NCBI RefSeq assembly: GCF_040869045.1
Contig: NC_090322.1
Span: 182,403,477 to 182,467,476, forward strand
DNA length: 64,000 bases
Source: Eurosta solidaginis
Lineage: Eukaryota > Arthropoda > Insecta > Diptera > Tephritidae
Direction of reading: 5' to 3'
Shown here piece after piece: positions 1 through 11,071 of this stretch. Position numbers and translations under genes: made by a program. The stretch's first letter is position 1, and each line of letters starts with the position of its first letter. The notes below the pieces were generated by a model. The model ran no database searches and had not been told where the DNA came from. It saw nothing but the letters and a program-made list of their open reading frames with translations.

Positions 1-850
1 TTCGGCGTGGAGTCGGGCACCGGCTCTATGTTTCCCCTCCTGCTGGACTTCAGATACTACCCCGCTTATTTGCTTCTCTTTGGTGTCTGTGTGTGTGCGT
101 GCGTGTCGTGGCACTAATGATGGTGGCTGGTGTGGCAGGTTTAAACCTTTGTGTCGCAATCTGAATAGGCAAGGGAAAAGAATTTTAGGGACTAGGGTCA
201 TGCTGACAACGAAAGCAGACATTAGGGTACATGTGGACTTATTATTTTTATTGACTTTCATCGAGTTATGTTATTTTATTTATTTATTTGCTTTTTTTAT
301 TATTCCAATATACCTATTTATGTCATTTTATTTATTTAGTTGATTTTAATTTATTTTACTTAATTTTATCTGTATATTTAATGTTATCTAGGTATTAGAT
401 TTTACTCAAATGTTGGACTTTATGTATTTATGTATGTTATTTTATTTTATTTTATTTTATAATTTTAGTTAATTTATTTAAATTTAATTTTATTTTTAAC
501 TTTCATTATTTTATTTAATTTTATTACTTCACATTATCTTTGTATTTACTTATATTTATTTATTCAATTTTATGAATTTTAGGTATTTAATTTTATTTAA
601 TTTAATTTACATTTTTAACAATTTTATTTATGTTCAGGAATAGTCCACACGCACCAGGGACTGGGGCTGGGTATTTCACTGACTCACCTGAATAGGATCC
701 AGGACACCGAGTTGTTTTTTCCTATGTGCCGGTGCTTAACGGGCCAATAACGCGGTTAGTAACAACCGTAAACCGAAACTTATTTTTTTTTTTTCACAAA
801 AGACTAACTTTGCATTTACCACGACTTTAGTAGCTTCCGCACTCACTTGA
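1..850. other. AT-rich non-coding DNA
   Basis: No gene is recognisable. From about 235 to 640 the sequence is low-complexity T/A-rich DNA built of TTTAT and TTTTA steps, including a short TTTTA array near 440-465. The first ~200 bases are more GC-balanced and carry a short TG run, without a recognisable coding frame. The small open frames are explained by base composition. Confidence 0.6.
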
Positions 851-1149
851 ATGTACTTTACATTTGAGGCATGCCCTGTCATCGTTTGGCGATCGTACCC
901 CATAGATCGAAAGCATTTCTTTCTCACCACTTTCACTCAAGAACGAAAGACACCAATACATACAATCCTATTTTGGCGGGAAACGACAGACATAAACTTT
1001 CACGATACTAATTTCACCCACACTAACAGATACATATTCATACATCCAAATCACGTTACTAACACACATAAGGGTAACTCCGTTGCTGTTAACACACAGA
1101 TACAGCGGTGTTCGGACTTTTGCAATGTTGCATTGACCCACAGGCTGCC

Positions 1150-2092
1150 GCTACATGATTCATTTATGACATATGAAACATCCGAAGATATAGCTCAAGC
1201 ATTGAATTCCTTCTTTGATGATAGTATTGTTGACATAAATCGAGAAATCGAAACTTATCTTCGGCACTAAAACATAGTAAAATAAGGCTGTTTGCGTATG
1301 ACGCATTGCTCGAAGTAAATGAAATTGATATCATGTTAGCTAGGAGCAAAATGCAGGAAGACTTGAACTCCCTATACAGGTGGCTTCGTAACAATAAGCT
1401 TAAACTTAATGTTAATAAAACCCATTTCATGGTCATATCTAGAGAGATGAATAAGGAATCTTTTAAAATCGAGCTAAAAATAATGAACTCAAACATTAAC
1501 GAAGTTAAAACTTTCAAGTACTTAGGGGTTCAGATTGATAATAAATTAAAATTTAAAGATCATACTGATTATATAGTTGCCAAAATAGGGAAGAAAATTG
1601 GTTTTTGGAAGAGGTCATGCAAATTTATCAGTAGAAAATACAAACTGAAAGTGTATAAATCCATCATAGAGCCGCATTTCATATATTGTCCCACAATATT
1701 CTTTATGGCCAATGAAACACAGGTAGATAAGCTACAAGTTATGCAAAATAAATCTATGAGATTTATATTAAATATGAGGTATGATACTCCCATTAATAAC
1801 ATGATAGAAGCACTAAACTGGTTGAGTATAAAACAGCTTATAATCTACCACAGTATGAAATTTGTACCTCAGCGAAAATATTATATATTTAAATGATGCG
1901 CATTCATACGTAATCAGAGAAAACAATTATTTTAGATTACCTCTTTTCAAAACAGAAGTGGACAAGCAAAATATATTTTATAAGGGCCTAAAATATTTCA
2001 ATGAACTTCCTAATCACAAAAAAAGTAGTAATAACTTCAATACTTTTAATAAAAGTTTATTGGAGCATTGTAAAACCCTTCCAATAAGATAA
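1150..2092 (+). pseudogene. Decayed non-LTR retrotransposon (LINE) reverse transcriptase remnant
   Basis: A pre-RT stretch (reads SEDIAQALNSFFDDSI near 1180-1230) is followed at once, after stops, by the C-terminal half of a LINE reverse transcriptase starting near 1285. The polymerase core between them is missing, so the copy has an internal deletion. The catalytic box should read FADD but reads FAYD. The conserved thumb block (LKLNVNKTHFMVIS, then FKYLGVQID) is clear at 1390-1560. Near 1880 a frameshift moves the remaining ~70 codons to another frame, ending at 2092. The copy cannot encode an active enzyme. The clade looks CR1/Jockey-like, but this is only a visual judgement. Confidence 0.8.
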
Positions 2093-2149
2093 GATAAAGT
2101 TGTTTTTTTTTCTTTCATTTTTTTTACATGATATATCCGATACTGGAGC

Positions 2150-2760
2150 GCGAAAACGGAATGGTAATATTGGTAGCAGCAAAACACAATGCACCCGGCC
2201 CTAAAGAAAAGATAATCAGTCGCCACCTGTAACTCCAGACAGTTCCAACAACTAATTTCGCTGGAACTGGGTATTTTCAGCCTATATTTACTGTTGGTGA
2301 TCGGAATCACTTGCATTCCGACAGCATTAATATAAAAATAATATTATATGGTGTGTAACGAAAATAAGGTCAAACAAAAGTTGGAGCAGGGGGGATTGGA
2401 AACACGTCCTTTTCAACCACCCAATATATTTTGAGCTGTGCTGATCGGAAATTTCATGCATTCCGACAGCGTCTTTACTAAACAAAGTTGAGGGGTGATT
2501 GGGTACACGTTATTTTCAATTTTCAACATCCAAAGACATGTTTAGCTGTGTTGATCGGAGACCAATACATTCCGACAGCTTAAAATGCAAATATAATTGA
2601 AAAATATAAGTTCCAAATTTTCTTGCCTTAAGCTGGGAGCACTGGAGGATTGGAAACGCGTCCTTTCCAACCTTACTTAAATGAGTGGCTCCCACACTCG
2701 TCCGTTTGTCATGCCAGTAAATATGCTGATCGGAATCACATGGCATTCATTCAATAGAAA
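2150..2760. repeat. Degenerate tandem repeat with two alternating motifs
   Basis: Two motifs alternate several times. One is close to GATTGGAAACGCGTCCTTTC (about 2395, 2490 and 2645). The other is close to CTGATCGGAATCACATGGCA, usually followed by ATTCCGACAGC (about 2296, 2432, 2551 and 2723). Spacing runs from about 115 to 175 bases and units differ by many substitutions and indels. No coding potential is seen. It could be an old satellite fragment or the internal tandem block of a mobile element. Confidence 0.65.
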
Positions 2761-2999
2761 TAAGTGATTATAATAATGAATTGTACTTAGTAGTTTAAGT
2801 TTTAGGCCTAAACAGCCGTAATAAATGAATTAAATTAAAAAAATTATTAGGGGAATTAAAGGAATTCGAATCACACTATATAACCTGTAGTTTGTAGAAC
2901 TTTACGCTTGGTGATTTTTGATTAGACATTCTAGGGAGGTAAATGACAAAAAAATTAGTTATTATCATGGTATAAATATTACCAGATAAAACCATTTAC

Positions 3000-3165
3000 T
3001 CTTCTTGGCGGCCATAATGGTTTTTTGATTTTTAAAAAAATTTTAAAATCACTCTCTTAAACTTTGTGGAAATGCCAAACCAAAGAAAACACAAAAAAAA
3101 TTGTTGGTATGACATTTTTCACTTTTTTAATGCCCGAAAAATAAAATGCTTATGAAATAAGTGGA
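3000..3165. repeat. Dispersed repeat, paralogue of 44408-44565
   Basis: The stretch beginning CTTGGCGGCCATAATGG, running through an A/T block and then ACTTTGTGGAAATGCCAA, recurs with substitutions at 44408-44565. The copies are in the same orientation. In the second copy it directly follows remains of the palindromic repeat family described below. No coding sequence is visible. Confidence 0.6.
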
Positions 3166-4359
3166 AAAATATTTCTAAAAGTTTTGAAATCTATTTTTAT
3201 ATATGGCAAAAAAAATGAGTTGCCAATATAGTGGATGCCTCAACTCGTCCTATTTTTGCAAACGGACAAAAGAAAAGACCTTCCTTCTTAACCTATTCTA
3301 ATTAGGAAGCGAATGTTGGAGACCACCCTTATTGATTTTTCATTCATCCTTCACTTGAATGACCCGTCTTTAACCCTTAAATATGCTGAAACTTTACTTT
3401 ATAAGAGATCAGCAGTCTCAAGTGTCCTCGCTACTGCGGAAAAAAGTGATCTTGGAGGTATTCTTTGGTTTGTTTTGGTCCTTTTCCTCGCGGTTGGAAG
3501 ATACATTTTTAATTGGCGCTTAACCATTTAGCAGATGCTGGTCGTTGTGTAACAAGTCACTCCGGCATACCCTGTTCCGCGATAACTGACGCCAACATGG
3601 GGCACCAAGAGAGGTCAAAGTCTTCCCCCATCTGCTTCTCCGAACCCAGTGGAGATCTTCCCGTGACTTGCCCTCGCCATCAAAAACGCTGTAGCTCTTC
3701 GCAGCTTAGCTAAACATCATCGTCCAGTTGGAGTATGATAGTTCGTGGAGGCTGAACGGTCAAAGTCTGCCGCCGTGGTGTAGAGCTAGTGTGTTGGCCT
3801 ATCCATCAAAAATATATAAGAAAATTTTTATAAATGGTATTGTGTGTCCCTCGGCATTACCTTGGCACCAAAAGTTCGTCCGCCTTAGCAGATAAATGTT
3901 TCGGTCGGCACAAAACATGTATTTAGGTAAGCCAGTTCGTATAAAAACGAATACACGATACGTAGCCTTCGATCGAATTGGATGGAAAGCTAGACCTTAA
4001 TCTCTTCAGATATATATCACACCAAATTTTTGTTATTAGTAGATATGTATCTCTTCCGTACACCTTGGCGGTAAGTCGGGCTAATCTTCTCGTCGCGCAG
4101 TCGTAGATAAATTTCTAAACAATTTGTTGAGGAAAATTCCTCAGAAGAGGATCGTGGCATGATGCTTCTTTTTGCGGGAAACCACAATACAACTCTTGAA
4201 TTGAAAATTCTGGAATGCGGTTGACCGTTGAGATTTCTTTCCCACCAAAAAAAACGTTATTCCCACCAATAAATAATTCGGTTTTGGATAAAATACCGTA
4301 ATATTAATGTTAGAACGCAAAAATATATGGTAATTCTATACGAATGCATGCCACTGGTA
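3166..4359. other. Non-coding DNA, no gene recognised
   Basis: No convincing gene is present. A segment near 3770-3810 (GCCGTGGTGTAGAGCTAGTG) resembles the A-box half of a tRNA-derived SINE head, but no B box at proper spacing or tRNA fold is evident. The open frames at 3313-3713 have no recognisable domain. Confidence 0.4.
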
Positions 4360-4775
4360 ATACGCGTCCAAAAATACCAAGAGAGGTATTAAAGGACTCG
4401 TATTGACTTCGACAACAATAATCCGAAGGCGGATAATAAACATTTTAGATCGTTCAAAAGATATTAACGAAAAACCGAAAAATTACCCCGGAGTGCTCCG
4501 GCCTTTGGCAGCGCTTATACAAAATTATCTTGGGTGGGTCCATCACCGGTTTGGAGACCAAAACTATATCCGCGCAAAACACTTATGTTCACAATTTTTT
4601 TTTTGTGGGTACCACAAAGTTACAACCACATGAAAATTTTCAAAATTTCTTTTGCAAGTATTTCTTGACAGACCAAACATTTTTTACCTCCGCTTTCGGA
4701 TTCGCGATCCTGGATCCAAAACGCGTCTTTTGATACCCCTCTTGATATTTTTTAACGTGTATTAAGAGTGTCATA
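4360..4775. repeat. Palindromic dispersed repeat (family A), copy 1
   Basis: The family is marked by inverted arms containing TTCGACAACAATAATCCGAA on one side and its reverse complement on the other, bounded by TACGCGTCCAAAAATATC-like ends. Here the arms begin near 4362 and 4395 and their inverted partners lie near 4685-4755. The interior carries the family block GTTCAAAAGATATTAACG. Other copies in the window are at 18372-18750, 20312-20690, 20691-20774 plus 33904-34290, 44100-44420, 56515-56700 and 57455-57890. It has no coding capacity. Confidence 0.7.
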
Positions 4776-5247
4776 CTGTCGTATAGAATTACCAAATATA
4801 TTACAGTTTGTTGTACTTTTTGTTTTGAAAACAAAACCAAAATAAAAAATAAAAATGTGAGCAGTGAGAATTTTAAAATTTTTTTAAACGTCATTTCGGC
4901 TCTCACATGTTTTACCTTGTAATATTTATACCATGGTTATTATAATACTTTCGCCTCATATACCATCTCGTATCGAATTATAATACTTGTAAACGCAAAA
5001 TACTCGCCGAAGGTATTTTATATTACGCCTTAAGGGACTATGTTCTTCTTAAGGAAATATACTTACATTGGAAAAGCTTACTCTTTTATCTTTCAATAAT
5101 TTCTACCGTAACTAAATTTCCTATCATTGGTGCGAGCTACAGTTTTTATGCTGATCTAGATCAACATTGAACTTTTCATGGCAGAAATACACACGAAGTC
5201 ACAAGTCTTTTCGAAAAACTTTAGCAAAAGCATTCACATGTTTGATT

Positions 5248-5665
5248 CCCCCAGTGGGTCAGGGGGTCAGAATATACCCGCGGTAGGTATGCTTGCGTAA
5301 GAGGCGACTAAAATACCAGATTCAAGGGGCTGTTCACAACCCTTCAGGTTGCCAGCACAATATATAGCTTCTACAAACCCAATTGTCAACATCACCTATC
5401 CGCGGCGTATCCTGTTTCACTAACAGACGAGGCTCTGGAGACCCCAGCTCCTGTTGTTGTTGTTGCTCCTCATGGAACTTGGTGGTGGGGAGGGTGGGAT
5501 GGCCTGAAGGATTAATGTGGCCACATAAATCGTTCCCGAGATGAACGGGCTAGCACCTTAATGGTGCTGTGGTACCGAAGCGTACCGGATCTGTATCCGG
5601 CAAAGGTTCATCACTTCGATAACACTCCCCAAAGCCTTCGGGGAGCAACCTTATCGCTACAAAAA
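5248..5665 (+). repeat. Dispersed ~0.4 kb repeat (family B), copy 1
   Basis: The unit runs from a CCCCAGTGGGTCAGGGGGTC-like end, through CCCGCGGTAGGTATGC, to a terminus reading CTTATCGCTACAAAAA. Copy 2 lies in intron 1 of the nucleoporin gene (8652-9042) in the opposite orientation and ends in a TTGTTG/CAACAA tract. It encodes nothing recognisable. The CAA-rich terminus resembles the 3' tail of the truncated LINE at 30691-31542, so a non-autonomous passenger of that LINE is possible; this is inference only. Confidence 0.7.
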
Positions 5666-5806
5666 CTCGCGCTGGGATGGGGACACTGTTGACAAAGCAT
5701 ATAATAAAAAAGTGGCAATTGTTAACCTCACAATATCTTAAGGAGTTTCACTTAAAATACACATTACATTAAATAATACGACGAATTAATAAATACTCAG
5801 CCTTAC

Positions 5807-8800
5807 CGAAGCAATATCAAACAGTTTAATAGCATCCTCGAACATGCCTTTGGTCACCAACTCCTCAGCAGCCATACCAGCAGCAGTGCGCGTATCGAAC
5901 TCAACGCAATCGAATTGCTCAAACAGTCCTCTAAGGAAATATAAAATGTGAGTGAGCTATAAAATAGGATACTTAAATGTTTTTTTTTTTTACCCCGACA
6001 TAATACCATTTGGTTGCATTTTACCAAAAATTAAATCATAATTTCGACACTCAATAGCCAAGTCACTAACACAGGCCAAAAATAAATTGCGGCCTTCGGG
6101 ATCTTTAAGATTTCTCAAAAAGAAATAGTACTGCAGCGCCTCGGCGGGATCGCTAATTTCAAATTTCTTAACATATAACATTATTAAACGCGCGATATTT
6201 AAGCGACGCATAGGTATTGGATCCTCAATGTCAACAGATACTAGAAAAAATATATATAATTTGCTATGAAAAAAATGTTTTTTTTTTTTTAATTCTTAAA
6301 ATATCGCCTTACACAATGGCTCTTGCACATTACGTGGTCCGCCAATCAAAAACATTTCATTCAAAGCCAATGCAATATGTACAGCATGCGTGCGATATTG
6401 TTCAGTGCGAGCTAAAAATTCAATGGCAGCTTCAAACTGCCCTGTTAAAGCGAGCACTTGAAAGTATAGATGACGCTGCTCACTAGCATTGAAATGTTTT
6501 TCACCATATTTTTCAAGTATCATCGTTTGTAGGCCGGAATATGTGAGAACTTCGGTATTGTCATGCGATTCCGGGCGTAACAAAGAGAGCTGAATCCATA
6601 AGAAATCATCGGTGGTTTTCGCTACCTCTAAGTGCTGTTCGTTAATATCACATCCAGCAATTATACAATAAACCTAAAAACAAAAGAAAATATTTCAAAA
6701 ATTTTAAAATATGCGTATATATTAGGGCTGTGAACTGCATCCGGATTTTTCAACTATCCCGATAAACCGGATATTCGAATAACCGAATAGCTAAGCAAAA
6801 ATCCAGCTATCCGGATTCACAAATGGGAAATCCGGATATCCGCTGTTCGACTATCGGGATACGTAAACGGAAATCCGGATATCCGTATGTCCAGATACTG
6901 GAATATAAAAGTTGAATATCTGCATATCAGAATTGAACGAAGCAAACATCGAAAAATTATTCACAAAATATGTAAAATTAAATTAACGTCAAAAATTAAA
7001 AAGCTACAAACAAGTAAAAATAAGAACAGTGCCATTTGTTTATATTGTGAAAAAATGCTGTTAATTGGTTTAAATGCCCCACGAATTTATTGTTATTAAT
7101 GTGAAATAAACATATATGGTAAATCAATTTGTTGCTTTCACTGGATATCCAAAAATACGGCTATTAACCGGATCTTGATAAATCCGGATATCCGGATAGT
7201 TTCACAAACGAATATTAACAGGATATCGATGCCGTCCGGATTTTATCCGTGTCAATGCATATCCGTATGGATATCCGGATATTCGAATATGCGGATAGTC
7301 CCAGCTCTAGTATATATACATACCGCTTTTTTGTAAGGATCCGTAGAATTTTTTATTTTATTACAGTAATGCAATTTCAATTGGCCTTCCAGCTTCGAGT
7401 TAATCCTTTGCTCTGGTTTATTTATTTTATCTTCAAGTACTTGTATGAAATCTTCATGTCCGGCACTGTTCATATACATATATATTGGTATTTTAGACCA
7501 TTTTAGAATGAGTTTTTTTTTCAAACAGTTCGTGTTTTACAAAAACAAATTTATAAATAAATGTGTCTCACTTACCCGCCCATTTGCATGCAACGTAATG
7601 CAGATTGCATATCGCCACAACGCAAACAATAATAAACCATCGGCCAAAGTGGTTTGTTGTCAATGCTTGCGTCTTGCAAACCAAAACAATTTGATTGATT
7701 AAAAGTCAAACCCACAAATGAGGATACCAAATTAAAAGTACTAGGTACACCACCACGTTGTGCTTCCCGCAAATTACTGCTTATAATAGTTGACATATAT
7801 AGCTTATACCTGCAAAAAATTTATGAAATTATAAATAGTATGTATGGCTACTTAAAATAAATTTTCCCACCCACCTATTTTCCAAATACTTTTTAGCTTG
7901 ATCAATGAATTGAGTTATTTGCGTACGATTTTGTATAGGATCGCGATTACGAGACACCGGTGCTATATTCACCATATATTTCATGATTTCCCATATTTCA
8001 TTAACTTTTTGATCATCAAAAGTCTCTGCAATCTTTGAAAATTTCTGCACAAGATTAGGTCTAAAAGCTCCTTTTACCACAGCGCTGTTATATTCATACA
8101 CTTCACGCGCATAAGCCATTTCCTGTTTATTTGTATTAAATTAAAATAAAGTAAACTTTATGATTTTTTTATATGCAAAAGGACTAACAATACGATTGAG
8201 GCATGAACGCGAGCCAAATGTTTCATTTAAAATAGTCTGTTCAGGCAATTTTTGTATGTCGATCCAGTTTTGTGATGGTCCAACCAGGGAATTCAATAGC
8301 TTAACTTTCTCTTGCTGCCATTCATTCCGAACACTCTCCCAACGACGTTTTTCTGCTGCTTCAAAAGTCTTAACAAAGAAAATTAAAGTCTTAACAAAGC
8401 AATTTTTATTATAAAACATACACAAACTTACACTTCTATTGACCTCCTCAATCATAGACAATATAGCATTCTCCTTTTCGTTTTTCAAAAAGCTACGGAC
8501 ATCCGTATCAGCAATGGGATCAAGTGGCTCAAATGTCTTTCGTGCATTTAGAGATTCTAACTTTTGTGATATTTTCGGTAAATCAATGCCTTTGGAACCT
8601 AGCAGAATGTGTCTGAAATGGCATGTAGTTTTAGCAATTATTTTAGACATTTTGTTGTTGTAGCGATAAGGATACTCCCCGAAGTCCTCGGGGTGCGTTA
8701 TCGAGTTGATGGTCCTTTGCCGGATGCAGATACGGTACGTTCCGGTACCAAGCCCGACCATCTCGGGAACGATTTGTTATGACCACATGCAACCTTCTAG

Positions 8801-9256
8801 GCCATCCCGCAATCCCACCCCCTAGATCCATGAGGAGTTCGGGGTCGCCAGAGCCCGGCTGTTAATGAAACAGGATTCCCCAAGGATAGGTGAGGTTGAC
8901 AATTGGGTTTGGAGAAGCTATTTATTGCGCTGGCAACCTGAAAGGGCTGCGCTACACAAACCCCTTGAAACCGATATTTTAGTCGCCCCTTACGACAGAC
9001 ATACTTACCGCGGGTATATTCTAACCCCCTAACCCGCTGGGGTTATTTTATACGTAATCTTATATTTATGAATGTAGCTGGAAAACATAACGTACGCTTG
9101 TATATCCTGGGCGCCGGTTTGAGTGACACGTGAATGCAGTTCCTGTGTGGCTTGCAAAACTTGCGAAATTGTGCGTTCCACACGCGGCAATTCTTCAGAA
9201 TTTTGTGTTTCGTTTGTAAGGCGTTGTGCCTGCTGCAGCAGGGAGTTGAAATCCAT
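5807..9256 (-). CDS. Nup93: Nuclear pore protein Nup93, N-terminal nine exons (3' end off the window)
   Basis: Nup93 is a scaffold nucleoporin of the inner ring of the nuclear pore complex. Translated exons match the Drosophila protein as I know it: start MDFNSLLQQAQRLTNE, then HILLGSKGIDLPKI, EMAYAREVYEYN and MRRLNIARLIMLYVKKFE. Exons, chosen by GT/AG sites and phase: 9256-9096, 8612-8432, 8368-8189, 8122-7875, 7809-7576, 7465-7324, 6673-6313, 6240-5994 and 5930-5807. Phases agree at every junction, giving 1878 coding bases (626 codons) with no stop. A full fly protein is roughly 820 residues, so about 190 C-terminal residues are missing. No further exon is seen down to position 1, so the next intron exceeds 5.8 kb. 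The start is the ATG at 9256, because upstream codons in that frame do not look like Nup93. Its N-terminal region is largely alpha-helical in the family. Confidence 0.92.
6723..7309. mobile_element. hAT-type MITE in Nup93 intron 6
   Basis: The 587 bp element starts TAGGGCTGTGA and ends with the complement of TAGAGCTGGGA. It is flanked by a perfect 8 bp direct repeat GTATATAT (6715-6722 and 7310-7317). An 8 bp duplication and ends fitting YARNG are typical of hAT transposons. It has no transposase frame, so it is non-autonomous. The interior is unusual: it is crowded with variants of ATCCGGATATCCGG in both orientations. It lies inside an intron and does not disturb the Nup93 exons. Confidence 0.85.
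8652..9042 (-). repeat. Dispersed ~0.4 kb repeat (family B), copy 2, in Nup93 intron 1
   Basis: It is the reverse-complement relative of 5248-5665, sharing the ACCTTCTAGGCCATCCC-like core, the CATGAGGAG segment and the GCGGGTATATTCTAACCCC end. On the plus strand it starts with a TTGTTGTTGTAGCGATAAG tail. It fills most of the ~480 bp first intron. Confidence 0.7.
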
Positions 9257-11071
9257 TTTTAATGTGATTGCACAGTAATATAATTTATAAACTATCAGAA
9301 AAACATCAAAAACACAATTTTTGACCGGAGCTAGGGATGAGTTTATGCAGAAGATATCACACTTAGTTTCATTCACAATGTCAGCTGCGGTCGATCGAGT
9401 TTTGAGATTTTTAAGGGAACACTTAGCCTTAAAATCGTGAAAGTTTAATAAAAATCAAGAAAACGCAAAAACTTACAAACATATTCTACAAAAAATAAGT
9501 CTCTTAGTCATAACATAACCAAAACAATCAATAAAATCTACAAAAAGTTAATAAATTTACCAACTCAAATATTTTTAGGTTATGGACATGGCGAGAAACC
9601 AAAAACCAATTGGTTGGCTATGGTATGGTTATGGCGTTAGCGTTATAGTATGGCACCATTAATCGATAACATTGATTTCCATAAGGTAAGTTCGATCAGC
9701 TGTTTTATCTGGTTATGGTTTTATGGTTATAAGTCACCATTAATTTGACTTTAAATTGAGAACAGCCGCAAAATTTTGCGTTATCGAACAAAGTGGAAGG
9801 TTGAAGTCTAGACAACTTTATCGGTAGTTTAAGGGCTAATTAAACTTCCTTAACCCTAACGCCATAGTAACCATGCCCATACCCATAATCATCTCCAATG
9901 TGATCGATTAATGGTGCCTTAACCTAAAAATCGTGAAAATTTCATAAAAATGAAGAAAACGCAAAAAATTACAAACATATTCCACAAAAAATAAGTCTGT
10001 TAGTCATAACGTATCCAAAACCATGAAGAAAATCTACAAAAAGTTATTAAATTCACCAACTCAAATATAATTAGGTTATGGACATGGCGAGAAACCAAAA
10101 ACCAATTGGTTGGCTATGATAGGGTTATGGCGTTAGCCTTATGGTACGGCACCATTAATCGATTACCTTGATTTCCATAAGGTAGGTTCGAACAGCTGTT
10201 TATCCGGTTATGGTTTTATGGTTGTAAGTCACCATTAATTGGCCCTTTAAATTAGAGCTGAAAAATGGACCGAAATATAGTTTTTGGTTTTCAAATATGC
10301 TGCATATAGCATATTTTCTATATAAAGCTCTAGTGTGCACTAGAATCAGGACCGTAGGGCCAACTCACGTTCTGTGAAGTGATAAAATGAAAAAAAAACA
10401 TACAAAAATTTGTTCAAATGCATGAAAATTCATTTTTATTTGGGCCCGTGTGTACATATGTATATTTTCCTACATCCTCTCGATAAAATAACACACCTAC
10501 ACTGTTGGCATAATAAGCTGGCCATGGCTGTAGTCAATTGTCAAGTAATCGATAATAACATGAAAAGAAAGTAAGCAGAAATAAAGTATATTTTTGGTAA
10601 AATAAAGTGTAAATTGCGGTCGTAATTTATACTTGTGAAAGTATTCTAAAGCGTTTGATATCTGCTTTCAAAGCATATTTTCGATAGCTTTTAAATGAGT
10701 AACGCAAACCTTCCCCATGCAATTGCAAAAGTGATGTCTTACAAGACAAAACAAAACGCCTTGTGACTGAATCCTTTGTCTTCGTCTATACTAAATATAT
10801 TAGAGCGAATTACATCGTTTTTTTGGACGTATATCTTTACAGCACATGGATCGTCCACTACGTAGACAAAAGATTTCGGAGATATTCAACCCCATCAGCA
10901 GCAAATACCTTTGTATTAGACTGCTTTACTAATTAGTTGGTGGGTGATATGTAAGATATTTAATTGACCTTAAACAAATGAAATTAACGTTACAGATTTA
11001 CATAATATATACATATATATTTTATTTAGCAACTAAAAGGAAAAACCACGAATCAGTAAATCAGTTTTAAG
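9257..11071. promoter_or_regulatory. Divergent intergenic region between Nup93 and the CG9801-like gene
   Basis: This 1.8 kb region must hold the promoters of both divergent genes, but no TATA box or initiator can be assigned with confidence. Much of it is occupied by the duplicated unit at 9427-9760 and 9923-10256. A small imperfect palindrome (AAATATGC, spacer, GCATATTT) lies near 10296-10320. A pyrimidine-poor AG near 11030 (TTTATTTAG) could be a splice acceptor of a 5' UTR exon of the downstream gene. Confidence 0.5.
9427..10256 (+). repeat. Direct duplication of a ~330 bp unit
   Basis: The block 9427-9760 (AAAATCGTGAAAGTTTAATA, then the block GACATGGCGAGAAACCAAAA) recurs at 9923-10256 with an offset of about 496 bases and few substitutions. 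Each copy ends near AAGTCACCATTAATT. The unit contains CACCATTAATCGAT, and the spacer carries inverted counterparts (ATCGATTAATGGTGCC), so the whole resembles a tandemly arranged inverted-repeat MITE. No coding potential is seen. Confidence 0.7.

Noticed and set aside
851..1270. 139-codon frame as a separate gene
   Set aside because: Only the last ~35 codons look like LINE sequence; the upstream part has no coding signature and is not continuous with a known protein.
3766..3810. tRNA gene or SINE head
   Set aside because: An A-box-like string is present, but no B box at proper distance and no cloverleaf could be drawn.
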